A DNA stretch of 64,000 bases from Plectrocnemia conspersa. Lineage: Eukaryota > Arthropoda > Insecta > Trichoptera > Polycentropodidae. Both the position numbers and the translations under genes were made by a program. The stretch's first letter is position 1. Each line of letters opens with the position of its first letter. The stretch spans positions 248,001-312,000 of the forward strand of contig VTFK01000300.1 of NCBI GenBank assembly GCA_009617715.1. Reading direction: 5' to 3'. The notes beneath the pieces are model-generated. The model saw nothing but the letters and a program-made list of their open reading frames with translations, had not been told where the DNA came from and made no database searches. Shown piece after piece: positions 1-13,209 of the stretch.

Positions 1-819
1 ACCAATATAAAAAGTATATATATATATATCTTATTTAATTTATGATTGTCTCTTTTCAATAATTTCTCAAGAAAAATCAGTACTGTTTACGTCTCGAGAA
101 ATTAAACAATTTCCTAAAAATCAAGATATTTAATAGTGTAATAAAATATTTTATTTTTACATAACAATATTAAAATATCTGTTATTAATAATATCAAATA
201 AAATTGTCATAAAACCATATTTTTTTTCATGTTAAATTCAAAATTTTTTGGTTGAAAGCTTTCTTAAAATAAATAAATAAAACTATTATACAATTTTCTG
301 TTACGCTAATTCAGGTATTTTTTCCAGGAATTAATTTAATGAATTTGCTAGTTTGTTTTTTGCATCTCTATCGTAGCTTAGAAATAAAAGAAAATTTTGG
401 AAAAGTTTGAATGTGAAATAAGCATGGGATAAAAAATAGCCATACATAAGATATTTTTACATTAATGCAATGAAATAAAAAATTAGGTAAGTAAACCACT
501 CACCTTTTTATTTTCCAAAGTTTACACTTATGGAGTCAAACCAATTTAAATACACAGTGTTTTATTTTAAAGCGTATTTTCATTGAATAATTAATATAGT
601 GTGCATATATTTAATTGCTTGATTAAATTTAGTGACTCAAAGCAGAAAAGCATTAAAACAAAATTAATTATTGCAATATGTCAAAATCAACTATATCACT
701 TACATGTTATATTTATAAATATAATATATCACTAACATCTTATATTGAATATATACTTTATAAGTCAAAAGAGCAGTGCAACATTTTCTTATGTCTTTAT
801 ATTAATAATTTCAGTTCAT
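1..819. other. AT-rich non-coding DNA
   Basis: Very AT-rich sequence with a short TA run near the left edge and no open frame that looks coding on either strand. It may be intron or intergenic DNA. No specific element was recognised. Confidence 0.6.
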
Positions 820-1345
820 ACGCACATATCTGTACGTACGCCAGCAATCTCGAGTGACACACACGTCCGCTGCGACAACCTTATAACTTACAAATTTTCT
901 CAGTCCGAGTAGGTGTGAAGGCGAATCCGAGAAACGAGATCCCGTCCCGAGATCTCTCTTCTCTCGCGGCGCAGACTCCAAGCACGTGATAAGGAGGTGT
1001 TCCGTGCGTGCGAAAAAAAACGAGCACGCCGACGACCTTCTTATCAGTCCAATACATCGAATTGAACGAGATTACGATCCCGGAGACAGTGGGGATATTT
1101 AATTAAGTCGTCCACCTTATTAGTCGTATTTCTTCCTGCTGGTGCCGAGTAGTTTGTAGTTATGTCTGTAATCAGATCGCCTCACGCGAAATACGTGCCC
1201 CAGGCCCTTATCAGATCGCGATCCACCGAAATATCCAATAAACAGACACGACCGATAAATTTCGTTTATGTACTTGTTTCGAGAACGTGCGCGAATCACT
1301 AGATATGCGATATAAGACGAAAGAGATATTTGTGAGAACGAGTTC
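820..1345. promoter_or_regulatory. GC-richer island with a GATA-site cluster
   Basis: This block is clearly richer in G+C than its surroundings. It contains an E-box CACGTG (983-988) overlapping GTGATAAGG (986-994), and two CTTATCAG sites (1040-1047 and 1207-1214). TTATCA/TGATAA is the binding core of GATA-family factors. No convincing coding exon was found in either direction. I infer a cis-regulatory element or the promoter of an unannotated transcript; conservation is not known from this sequence alone. Confidence 0.4.
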
Positions 1346-3618
1346 CGTCCTTGGAGTGTACAATGTATTTAGAACGCTAAAATTATTTTATTACAATTGT
1401 ACGTATCACTGTACAACAATGTCTTTGCTATAAAGATAGGTAACTCTGTCTGGTATTTTAAATTTGTTCTTAACTTTGTCTTGATTGTTACTGTTGTTAA
1501 AATTATTATCTTAGTGGCGGTTAATGTTAGCTTAATTATTACTAGGATTACTCACTAATCTCAAGAATCGGTGATTACGCTTGTTGCAATGTCATAAGTT
1601 TCAGATATACAGGGTTAATTTTATTTAATTTTTTATGTGATATATTTCATATATAAAAGTTTTTATGTATTTTTTTTTAGTATACTTACAGATAATTTAT
1701 TATTATTTTCAATTTTATTGTATTACTTGAGAAATTGTAAACAATGGAAATGGTTATGAACCAGTAATGTGCATTTAATGTGTCTGTAAGTATTCTTGGG
1801 ATTCTTAGAACAAAAAAAATTTTAGTCTTAACAAAAAATGTCATTATAATACAAATATGGGTCAAAAAAAGCAAGAACAATAAAGCAAAATAATTTTAAA
1901 TATATCTGGAATTAAATAGTACACTAAAGACAAATTTAAAACATATTTATACCAACAACTTTGAATTACTCTTTCAAACTGCAATGATTACATTGAAAGT
2001 ACATGTTTTAGTTGCTGGGGAAGAAAGACCTTTTTTAAATCTAAATTAATTTAAGACCTACATTTAATCAAATATAAGTCAAGTAAAATTAAGTAGTTTG
2101 AGAATTAAGGCTTAGAAAATAATAATGTGTTATGCAAGGATGTTGCATCTGCATTTCGAGCTATAGTAAAATTACATATATAATTAAATTTTAATATAAA
2201 TTTAATAATTGTCTATTGTGCAATTTAAAGTCATTACAGAAACTTTAAGAAATCAACAAAAATAAAATTGTAGAAAAGTTCTCTTTTAATCTGAATTTAT
2301 ATAAGTAAAACGAAATAAAATTGTAGAATGGTTCATTTACTTATTCGCAAAACGTTAATAGTACACACAATAAAAACACTATGCGCCATGCCTTGTATGT
2401 GTTCATATAAATAATGATTTTAAATTATCATTATTTCAAATGATCATAATTTTAGAATAATAATAATTTTAAATATATATACATATTAATAGATATATTT
2501 CTATATAAAGAATCATTTAATTACAAAACTATATTGAAAAGAATAAAAATATAATACTCAAGGTTCTCACTAATAGCTGTAACATAACTAAGGTTTTTTA
2601 ATATTAAATTGCAGTAGCTTATATAACTATATTATGCAAAATATTGTAATACGCGATTCATTATTATATAGTATTAGTCATATAAAATTAGATACTCTTA
2701 ATTAACTAACTAGATATTAAATTATTATTACCGATAAAACATGCTAGTTTATTATTCGTGTATTCAAATAAAATTGTTTAAGTTCTTTGTACAACACTGA
2801 TTATTATTTAATGAAGAGTGATAGTTACTCTATAAGTATTCATCGATGTAATTTAATCAAGGCGAATGAGTGTACTATTCTTAACTAATTGGCAAAAATA
2901 AAGCTTTAAATATATATTTTAGTTATCGTTGCGGCTTTACTACAATTATTTTGTCAATGCGATTAGGTTTTAACCTTGTAAACCTTTTATACTTAGCATT
3001 TAGTTCTTATAATATAATCAGGGATTATACCATTACTACAAATACTATAGAGCTACCTAAAAGCATTGGTACTGTCATTTAAATTTAATATCTACACTAC
3101 ATATGTATAACAGTTTAAGAAGAATAGATTCAACAATCATTACAGATATTTTAATTTGCACTGTCCGACTGATTCAGGTGTAAATTCTTCAGAAGCTGAG
3201 TCATCACCTGTATGGGTGATGCTGAGAAAATTTAAATTACGACATTATCCAATTGCTGTCAAATTATACAGGTTTCATAACTGCTAATCATTTTTTAAAC
3301 TTCCCACGAAACGATGAGGCTCTCAACTGCAATTTAAATAAAATATATTATTTATTGTTAAAATTTATTAATTGACAAATATTGAAACGTACATAAAAAA
3401 ATATTTTCGAACTAAAAATAATTTTTAATTTGATTGTATTAAAAATCTTTGTATAATAAAAAATATTAGATGTTTTTTTAAAAATACTAAAAGTATTAAT
3501 TTAGTTAATATATTATAAATCTGTTAATTTTAACGAATTCATAATAATTTATAGTTGATTAATTATTGAAATTTTATTTAAATTATTAATATCGTACAAT
3601 TTCATAACTTCTGGTATA
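1346..3618. other. AT-rich non-coding DNA
   Basis: Long AT-rich stretch without coding character, splice-flanked open frame or clear repeat. The open frame at 1686-1880 (minus) has low-complexity composition and no supporting features, so it is not called. Confidence 0.6.
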
Positions 3619-3809
3619 TTATACCACCAAATTAACCGGTAACCCTTCATTCCTGATTCTCCACGGTCCTGGCGGGTTGACGGCTCGACACCACCAACAA
3701 ACATACATATTTATGCCGCGGATTACCAAGTCTGGACCACAGCTTCTTCCGATGAAATTAAAGATGAAGCTACGTGGAGGGTCTCTTGCCTCTGCATCGA
3801 AGAGGTGTC
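3619..3809 (-). CDS. Possible terminal coding exon of the minus-strand gene
   Basis: A minus-strand open frame of 62 codons plus TAA, preceded by a plausible acceptor (AATTTCTAG, AG at 3811-3810). Entered in phase 1, it continues the frame of the exon at 23440-23552, whose last base is the first of a split glycine codon. The peptide begins HLFDAEARDPPRSF and contains the dense motif YVCWWC followed by NPPGPWRIRNEG. No family was recognised. Phase agreement has a one-in-three chance of being accidental, and the intron would be about 19.6 kb. The GC-richer stretch could equally be a transposon relic or a conserved non-coding block; it also carries an AACCGGT core like a Grainyhead site near the frame's end. 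Confidence 0.22.
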
Positions 3810-3822
3810 CTAGAAATTTTTA

Positions 3823-5377
3823 ATAATTTGTTAACTAATACACCATAAATTCTGACAGTTATTCACATAGGTAGACCGCTAATTGCTTCGTTATATATAA
3901 TACAAATAAAAAAATAATAATTTATGTACATTTATACCATAGGTTAAATAACAATAATATGAATTAACTCGTTAATCTCATCGCTTTTATCTCGCTGTGC
4001 ATCTTATGGAGCTTATCTAGATATGAATATTTTTTTTTCTCGTATCCGCTTAGCATCAATCAAGACTTGAATCGTGCTTACCGTCGCATTGTATGAATTA
4101 ATTTGACATCAGGTGATGCAACTCAAATATTACTACGTCTACTGTCAAGCGTTTTTTTGCCTCTAAAAATTCAGGGTGTAGCAAAATTAAATATTAAAAA
4201 AAATTAAATATTCATGTGGCATTTAAAAATATTTTAATGTTGCAAAAACGCATAAACCTCGACTTAATATGTAAGTCATTCTTAACACCATCGCCATAAA
4301 TGTGTACGATTCTTGGAAAGATTCGTTAAATATTTTATTGGGTATTTTAATTAATTGCTATTTGAGTCAACCCTTTGAGGTTAAGGCGCTATAAAAAGCT
4401 GTCTGAGTAGATTTTCTGATTACAATTATGAACACCTGTCTTACGGTCCAGTTGCTGGATAATTTTATGTACACAGGATTTAATTGTGCCTTGGTAGAGT
4501 CACACACAAATTTTGCCACACACACTTTTTTTGGTAATAATTTAACCTTTTCAACACATCTCAACTTTCATTATTTATCTTGCTGCATTGAGCGCCATTT
4601 CCGCTCGAGCCACTGTTGAAAAGCGACTTTTCTTAACAATGCCCTTATTGACTCTCGATCCCTTTCAATAGCCATTCTTAGTCGAATATTATGAGCCATT
4701 CACGAAGGTAATCTATCTGCTACCGATGAAATCTATTACGTTCTGTAGTAATTAGTTACGGTTTTTCTATATATTTTCATTTGAAAAATGTTTAGAATTC
4801 GTTACGTTACATTTGTCAAGTATGCAATATTATAATATAAGCATTTCTGTAATTCATTCTCGGGTATGCCTATTTTTATATATATCGTTCCATTGCATAA
4901 AAATAGGTGCTACCTTAATTTGCAACTAATTAAACACCAGCAACAATTATTTAGACTCCAGATTTATCTCATCTATTTAATTAATTAAAAAATATTATTA
5001 TAGCTAAAAATAAATAGCTATCACTGTGCATAACTTTATTATTTATCACTATATTCTTCTGTAAGATTAGAAAACCTCATCTTTGATGATTAATCGGAAG
5101 TAAATTATGTAATATTCACTAATTTTGATCTTTCAGACACAATATAAGTCGAAAAACACTAATGTCTTTCAGGTATTACTTATCGACCTTTACCATTGGT
5201 CTATGGTGCTGTTAATTATGATTTTACCATAACAGGTGACGCCATTTTAAGAATATTAATGTAATGGAAACGAAGAGTGGTGTATAGCGTAATAAATGTG
5301 TGCAGTACAATTAAATTTCATTCAGGAACGATAGATAAGTCAAATAAATATGTCAGAAAAAATTTGAGCAAGTAGTA
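3823..5377. other. AT-rich non-coding DNA
   Basis: No coding or RNA gene seen. The overlapping short frames at 4367-4619 on both strands lack splice or family support and look like chance. Confidence 0.55.
5060..5165. repeat. Dispersed repeat, copy 1 (diverged)
   Basis: The stretch 'GTAAGATTAGAAAA..CT', a later TGATxATCG-like block and 'GATCTTTCAGACACAATATAAG' in the same order matches the copy at 58125-58265 and more weakly that at 11676-11805. The family looks like an old MITE or SINE-sized element; ends could not be defined by eye. Confidence 0.45.
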
Positions 5378-5417
5378 ATGATACTCAAGTAGAATCTTAT
5401 TTCTACTTGAGTATCAT
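5378..5417. repeat. Perfect 17-bp inverted repeat (hairpin)
   Basis: Arms ATGATACTCAAGTAGAA (5378-5394) and its exact reverse complement (5401-5417) flank a 6-nt TCTTAT loop. The match stops abruptly at both outer ends. Function unknown; it could be a small foldback remnant. Confidence 0.85.
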
Positions 5418-6529
5418 GGTAGTGCTTTATAGCTAGTTTTATAATTTTATTTTAAAGAACATCGGTGAAATAAATTGTCTACGTATTGGTTCGGAAAAAT
5501 AGTAAAACTATTTTTATTAATAATAAGCACTATAAATAGTTGATGTAATAGCTCTTAAATATTTTATTTAAAATATAAAATTAGCCTGGAAATAGGCGTT
5601 TTAGACATGTCAAATACCTGTTTAAAGCATTATTATATTTCACTAGCACTTGTCGGAAAAAATTATATTTTCACTAGTAGAAATATAAATCTACCGGTAT
5701 GATTTTACTGTAATTCTAGTGAAAATTTTTTTTTTTCTGATAATACACATTTACTGCGATGTATAAATTTACATGTACGTTATTTTAATTAAATAAAATA
5801 ACTTAAAAGTAGTAGAAACATGTAAGTTTACACTACATTTTTTATCAATCATTCTTTTACTTTCTTACATCTTCATTCTTAAGCTTCCACTAGTTAAAGT
5901 AAGATAAATAGTTTAATAATGATCTTAAACTTCGCTACTCTTAATAAATTATTAGTAACATAACTATATATAGCTAATAATGGAGACTGGAAACATGCTT
6001 ATTTTAGAAAAGCAAAGGTAATTAGATTTGTGACAGTTTTGTTGCAATATAATTTTTTACGTTAGTAAAAGTAAATATATTTGTAATTAATGCAACTGTA
6101 TTATTTCTAATCTGACATGAAAAAAATGCATTGAATTTATTTTCATGAGATGTATTTAAGATATATATTAGAAGAAAAATTTTTGGGACAAAAATATTAT
6201 CTTTGCTTTTGCTCCACTACTACAAAGTTTAAAAATATTTATCCATAATTTATTTGTTGTATATCCAACATTTTCATATAAGAGGCGCTATTTCAATGCA
6301 TTACAACTGGGTACCAATCAAAGCCATTCTTGAGTAAGAAAATTACATTCTAAGATCTGAAAAAATACAAATGCAAAATAATATATTTAGTAAGTTTAAA
6401 GAACAGTTACCTATCTAAAAATATATTTATTTCATTTTAATATTATTTCTTATAGATTTCATGAATTTAAAGTATATTTTATCCTCAGTATTAACAACAT
6501 ACATAATTTTAAAGGCCATACTATATTCC
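5418..6529. other. AT-rich non-coding DNA
   Basis: No gene, RNA or recognisable mobile element seen. Confidence 0.55.
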
Positions 6530-6790
6530 AATCAGCGACAAGCAATAACCAATTATACCGCCCCTCGCGACAAATCCTAACGCGCCTCGCCTCAACTCAT
6601 CTTCATCTCGGGTGATGTATTAATGGTGTATGAGATAATTAAAAAAGGCTCGTTTCACAGCCTCCGATTTGGACCCCACACGAGCCGACCCCCACAATAT
6701 TTTGTATGACGTCTGATTTTCCACGGATTCCGAACACTGGCCCGCCCCAACAACGCCACAATGGCCGCATAACTCAGAACCATACTTTGC
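6530..6790. promoter_or_regulatory. GC-richer island, candidate cis-regulatory block
   Basis: Includes CCGCCCCTCGCG, homeodomain-type ATTA/TAAT cores around 6610-6645 (TGATGTATTAATGG and GATAATTA), and CCCGCCCC further on. There is no sustained open frame with splice sites. Interpreted as a candidate enhancer within the gene-poor region; this is inference from composition and motif density. Confidence 0.3.
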
Positions 6791-8395
6791 CATACACCAA
6801 AATTCATTGTTTATTTACATAATAAATGTAAAAAGATCTTATGTATGTGTGTGTCACTCGCGGACACGGCACAATTCTGTTGGCACACGTGTTGAGTTTT
6901 TCCGACCTTTGTGAATTGAAATGAAAAGACTTGGCACACTTTCGGCGCTAAATAGCTGTAGTTTTCTATGATTGCTTTTTTACAATATAGTTCCGTAGTT
7001 CATTGATTAATCATTTAATAAGATATGAGAATATAGGTTTGAAACTAAGTTATGGAATACGAATTTTCCTAATTTAATATATGATCGAAATGAGTTAAAA
7101 TATCTTTTACAGTAAGCTATGTGCACCTTTTAAAATTAGTTATGCTAAAAAATGTACAACTAACGAAGGAAGAATATGTTAACTGTACTTATCTATGAAA
7201 GCCAGAAAGATAATTTGCTATAATAATGTCTTTTTATATCGGCATTTATTACAGAAAAAAAATTGTCATAAAAAAATAAGAAAAGTATGCATTTATTTCC
7301 ATTAAATCTTGTTATATTATATCTAATATTTTTTTGCAGTTTCTATACCATAGTTTCTTATCAAATTAACTAATTTTGGTGTATGTTTGTATTGACAAAT
7401 TTTTCTGCCCACAGTGTAGTTTAATTTATTTTTATTCCTAATATACCCTTGATATTACCATATTATTATTATTAAAATACTCTTGCAGCTTTTTTTCTTT
7501 TTTAATTGATCATTTGATGCAATTCTTTATGAACTATTTCGCTTGGTGTACAGTTTTATTGAATACAAGTATTAATTATGTATAGCATGTGAAACTGCAT
7601 TATCGATTTAAATAAGCAATTATTTGCAATATTTAATTTACATTTACGAAAAAGAGTGAGAAAGAATTTAGTTCTAATAGCTTCACATCTTTGAAGTAGT
7701 TCCTCTATCAATATAAGAAAGAAGTAACTATAAATTTTAATTTTAAATCAATTGTCAACTTTTTCCCTTTACAATATTACGACGCTTATAATAGTATTTG
7801 CTATGACTATTTTTATTAATCTAAAAAAGCTTTATAATACCTACAATTATGTAGGTATAATAAATTGTACGCCAAAAACTATAAGCGGCTCGCAAATTGC
7901 GGTTTGGCGATCTCTGTCATAGACTATCGAAAACGTGACCACACATATATATTGCTGTATTCTTATAAAATTGCTAAAAATCATATTTTGAAATTTTCAC
8001 TGCTCAAATAGGTAAATAAAATATGGTATCTTATTAGTTAAAAATTTCACACCGCACAGTCTGTTAATACTCAATGTTTAGTTCAAGTAAAATATACAAA
8101 ATATTTTCGCTGCACAACTAACTTTCAGCTAATTTCATACACGCTTATATGTAAAATTTAAAAAAATAAAAAAACACTGGTTTGTACATATAAATATAAT
8201 AGCTATCCTATATGACATAGTGCAGGTGATAAATGCAAATCAGAAATAGTTTTATAAATAAACATCGGTCACAAAACTAATTACAACGTATCAAGTCGTT
8301 ATTACCATCTATTCTCACTACAAACATGTCTATTTTTTTCCTTTTTTTTCTTGTTATTATCTTGATATTATTATTCGACAATTTTTCAAAACCTG
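6791..8395. other. AT-rich non-coding DNA
   Basis: No coding exon seen. A short GC-richer patch near 7880-7945 contains no open frame of note. Confidence 0.5.
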
Positions 8396-8700
8396 TTTCG
8401 CCGATCGCTCGTTGACGACGACTGATTTTTTTCCATTAACTTCCCGCCTACGTGCGTCCACTAATTAGAGGCTCACATACGCTTCGATTCCACGACTATT
8501 TATATTCGAAAAGCGATTCGGGGGCGGGAAGGGGTTAAAATTTCTCACCTGCAGCACTTAACAATGGTATTTTACAGGCGGGGCGTGGCGGGACATTATC
8601 CTAAAAACACATATCGACCCGGTGGGCGGTCGTCCCGGGACTTTTACATAACTTTGCATATTTTACCATCATCGGCTTTGACTGACTGTACGGTATAACT
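8396..8700. promoter_or_regulatory. GC-rich island with Sp/KLF-type boxes
   Basis: Contains GGCGGGGCGTGGCGGG (8577-8592), a second G-rich box around 8519-8534 (GGGGGCGGGAAGGGG) and GGTGGGCGGTCG (from 8621). GGGGCGTGGC-type strings are classic Sp/KLF zinc-finger targets. ACTAATTAGAGGC nearby has a homeodomain core. No coding frame fits. Candidate promoter or enhancer. Confidence 0.38.
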
Positions 8701-11700
8701 AGATGGAAACTAGGCTGTTCAGAAAACAATGGTTGATTTCAATCTGCTTAATTTTCTTATGAAACAATTTTCTCTTTTTGATTAACATCTTAATGGCCAA
8801 TGTGTGAAAATGCACATTTCAGCACTTTAAATACCGTTTAAATTAAAACACATCTTTGAAGCTATGATTCTAATATGTTGTATGGAAGTCTATTAAAGCA
8901 ATACTAGTTTTAATGAAATTGTTAAAACTATGTTTTATATGTACTCATACAATATCTATTTCTATAGTATTTGTATGACTCTTTCACTCGGATGCTATAT
9001 CATTTTTCAGTAAAATATAATAATAATACCTTCTTCGTAAAATATAAATATAGTTTGTGCAAATGGCATTCAGACCTCTTCACTTATTATCTCCATAAGA
9101 AGATTAAATAAACAATAAAGAATCTGTGAAAACTTTTAAAAGGGTTTAAGTAAGACAAGAGTATTATAACCAAAGTTTTATCACATTGTTTTGCGTTTAA
9201 CATACAGTCATTGTTTATAAAATCGCATCGGTTAAAAGAAAAATTCTATCGTTTCCCGCAACAACAAAAAAAAAATATACAGATTATATAAGTAAATCTG
9301 GGTTATTTACTTGTATTGAAACGATTTGGACCATTATGTCGGAACATAAAAGGAGCTTAGTCCCCAAAAACCGTTTCTCGGTTCCGATTAACAACAGTTT
9401 AGCAAAACAAGTCGCTTCTTGCTCACTGAAAGCCACTTTGCTTTATTTGTTATAAAATGTATATATATATATATATCTATAACAAAAAGTGTGACGAATC
9501 ATTTAATTAATTTACTGATACATGAATTATTTATGACGTATAATATTCAAATAAAAATAATAGATAAGCTCCTTCTGAATCGGACAAAGCGAGTTTGTTT
9601 CGATATATAAAAAAGCGTATTTTTGTTAATCGTTCGGCACTCTTGCGATTGTCGACCACTCAAGATGTTTTTTTTCCACACATGATCCTACCTGAAAAGG
9701 ATAATAATATCAGTTCTGTTTTCCACTCGACAGAACAACTTGAAAAGTCGATTGGGATATGCCTAATGCCTCGTGTGACCTTACAAAGGATTTTTGGAAG
9801 CTGCACCCGAATTTTCATAAACACACGTGGTATGTGCCATGTGAAAGATCGTATTATAGAGTTTTTTCTTTACATCTAAAGCTTGTCGGTCATCTGCGCT
9901 TTTGGGCACAATGATGAAAATCATTCGGTTGTGTGTGATTTTTTGAAGAGACGTTTAATCCATCCTATTTGTATGCTATAAAGCATCCGATTATTTTCCC
10001 AGCGATTAGCAAGACGATGTGTCGTCGGGAATGGTTGTCATATTTTTTCGAGAGACGATTATCGCCTTTGACAGTCGAAACAAGTAAAAAAGAGGTGGGT
10101 CCAGTTCGACAGTTTTATTATTCTAATTGATTACAGGCAAACTGCGCATTAAAAGGTATGTTTATTTATTAGTATCAGTTTATTTAGTATTTTAATTACA
10201 AAAAAATCTTATTCTTAAACATTAGATTTTTGCCAAATAATCATACAGTTTAAAACTATTTTAATAATATATCGCTATCTTAAAAAATGTATATATACAG
10301 GTATTATTTTTTTGACAGATCAATGCAATGGTTTTAGATAAATTTTTATTGCTGTCTTAATTTCTAAAAAAATTGAAACAATTTACATGATTTATATATA
10401 TATATTCATATATACTATATAAAGCTTTTATTACAAGATTAAAAATATAAGAAAATATAAACATCACAATTAAGTACAAGTGGCTGGTTTATAACCATTT
10501 TCTAGTTTATAAAAATATAATTGAAAATAAAATAAGACTAATATTATTATAATTAAGAAAATATGACAAAAACCTTTTGCAAAGTGAAATATTATAATTA
10601 TATTCAAGAATAATAGTAACTATTTACTTAACTATGTACCTGGAGCTACTAAAAAAATATATTTAATATAATTTTATTTTTACCAATATGTGGTTTATAT
10701 TTTTTGTAATTCGATTTTATATTTTGTGTATTCCATTTTATGTATAAATCTTATAATAAAATATTTTAGTCGCCTGTACAATGTTTTCTAAAAAATAATT
10801 TTAACTATAACTCGAGTTATTTAATGTTTTAAAAATATCGATTAAATAGTTTTTGTTAACTGATAGCTTTCAATATATTAAAAAATTATATAGATATACC
10901 GTTCATATAAGTTGTATATATCTTAACTTGTAAAATAGCTCCAAGTAAATTAAAGAGGTGTATAGTAAATATAGCTATTCTATTCTTACATATTAATATT
11001 GACGCAGAGATACCGCTCCCCTTACTGTAATTTCTGAATCACGTAAAAATTATATCGTACAATTTAAAAATTCACAAGAATTTTAAAATGCTAAAAATAT
11101 AAACTCCTAAAATTCAGATTAAATAATTTAAAAACTGCATAAAAACTTTGTTGGGGTTAATTTCTTCTGACGTGTTAGAATAATCTTGTTGTATTTTATA
11201 AAATTAGATGGCATGTTATTACTTAAAAAGTGTAATTATTTTATGAATGCAAAAAATACTAAAGTAATTAATAAATTAATTCAATAAAATTTAAAACAAT
11301 TAATGATTTATTTATTAATTTATTCACGACCAGAGCTTTTATACGAATCCCTATGTTTTTTATATACTTTTTGTATAGTTTTGTATTAGACATTTAAATA
11401 CAGTTTTATAATTATTGTAAAATATTTATTGATTTTAATGGACAACCAATTATAAAAAAATGCTTTAATTGTTTACAATTGTTTTTAAGGCATAGTAATA
11501 AGTACATCGAATTTTCAAGTCTTAAATTTAAAAAAAAAACATCACTAATCATTAAAAAAATATATTGAATTACTTAAAAGTTAAATACCAGTAACTATAA
11601 ATCTAGTAAAAATAAATTAAAAATATTTTTTTTTATTATTAAAAAATTTTTAGTATCTCTTTTGTACGACCTTGCTCGATTTTAATCAATTATCTTGATA

Positions 11701-13209
11701 TTCATCCGTGAGATTAGGAAAATCTAGGTTAACCTGACCTGTGCTGATCGATCAAAATTAGAATTAAATAATAATCACGGTCTCCCAAACACGATGGAAA
11801 TTGAAAAACAATAAGCTGCATTTGGGGTTCAAAGCTTAAACCCAGTCTTTCAGACATATTCAATATGCAGTAAGTTATGCCACTTGTTCATCATGTTAGT
11901 TATTTAATAATAGTATGTTTAAAATAGTATAATTAGTTGTTATTTAAAATAAAACAATATAAAAAAAATTGTAAATCACTACATTATTTCAACTACAATA
12001 TATAAAGCAAAAAAATATTTTTATGAGAATTGTTTTTCCAATTTGAAAATCTTCAATTCGACAAAAATCGAATTGCTAAATTTGGACTTATAAAAGAAAT
12101 TTGATCCCAAGAGTAAAATAATGTTGAATAATTTCTTTTTAATATTTTTTATATAAATATTATATACTAAGTAACATATATTAAATAGGTAAAAATGCCA
12201 AATACAATTTATTGTAAACGCGTAAATTTTTTTTACGATATGCATAAATGTCTCTTTTTAATATTGACAAATCATATTGAAAATTAAAATAATTTTATTT
12301 TGAGTAATATGCCTGAAGTAAATTAAAATGTAATTTAATACCATAAATAAGCTCTCATATATCTATGTTATATTTTTCGTTCTTTAAATTAATTTTAATA
12401 ATGAAATTACTGACATCTCTGTCGTCTCAAGCGTTGAATTCTTGGCCGCGACGCTCATGAATAAGGACGTGATCGCTACTCTAGGGTATATATTTGAATA
12501 AATTAATAGCTTATATTCAAGTACTAGTTGTTTATTAGGTTTCAAAATTTTAAAAAACATTATATATACGAAGTATTTATACATTTAATAACTGATTATA
12601 TAATAAATTTACAGAATTAAGAAAATATATTATACTTAACACCTAAGTTTTATCTTAAATCAATAGCATCCGAAAATAAAGAATGTGTTAGATGTTACAC
12701 CATCATGTTTAAATCATATTTTAGAATTATATAATACCTACTGAATAGATGTTAAAATATCTACATATTAGTATAAGTAGGAAACAATATTGTATTTAGT
12801 TGATATATCTTCGTCTTTTGCTTCTCCAAAGAGCCTAAATTTATTAATGTTACATTCATCTGAAATAAATAAAATATTGTGTTCAATAATATACCATTTA
12901 ACTATAATAAATACAATCTTAATGCCTAATTTGAAAATACTTCATATAATATTTATAGACGTACTTACCTAAATATAAGTCTTTGGTTTAAATGCAGCCA
13001 TTGCAAAAACAGTTGACTTTTCTACATCATTATTTACTTAAATGTCAATACAATAAATTTAATATATTTACATGTGTATGTATTTGTATTTTACATATAT
13101 ACTTTATATATAAACCATTGTTTCATGTTTATTTATAGGTGCGTAGTTTTCTTCATTTATAATACAATTTACTTTATTTTTAATTATGTGTAAATTAACG
13201 AATATATAT
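8701..13209. other. Mostly AT-rich non-coding DNA with one moderate GC patch (9360-10130)
   Basis: The patch 9360-10130 is less AT-rich and contains a 94-codon plus-strand frame (9595-9879), but it has no recognisable domain, no splice-site pairing, and its first codon has no distinctive context, so I do not call a gene. A (TA)n run lies at about 9461-9476. The remainder to 13209 is AT-rich and featureless apart from the dispersed repeat listed separately. Confidence 0.5.
11676..11805. repeat. Dispersed repeat, copy 2
   Basis: Shares 'ATCCGTGAGAT(A/T)AG(A/G)AAAATCTA' with the copy at 58125-58265, then a TGAT-ATCGATC block and an ACACGAT(A/G) block in the same order. Diverged, with no obvious inverted ends or poly-A tail. 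Confidence 0.55.

Noticed and set aside
9595..9879. 94-codon plus-strand open frame
   Set aside because: No domain, no splice pairing, no start context; codon content resembles its AT-rich surroundings. Could be revisited with transcript data.
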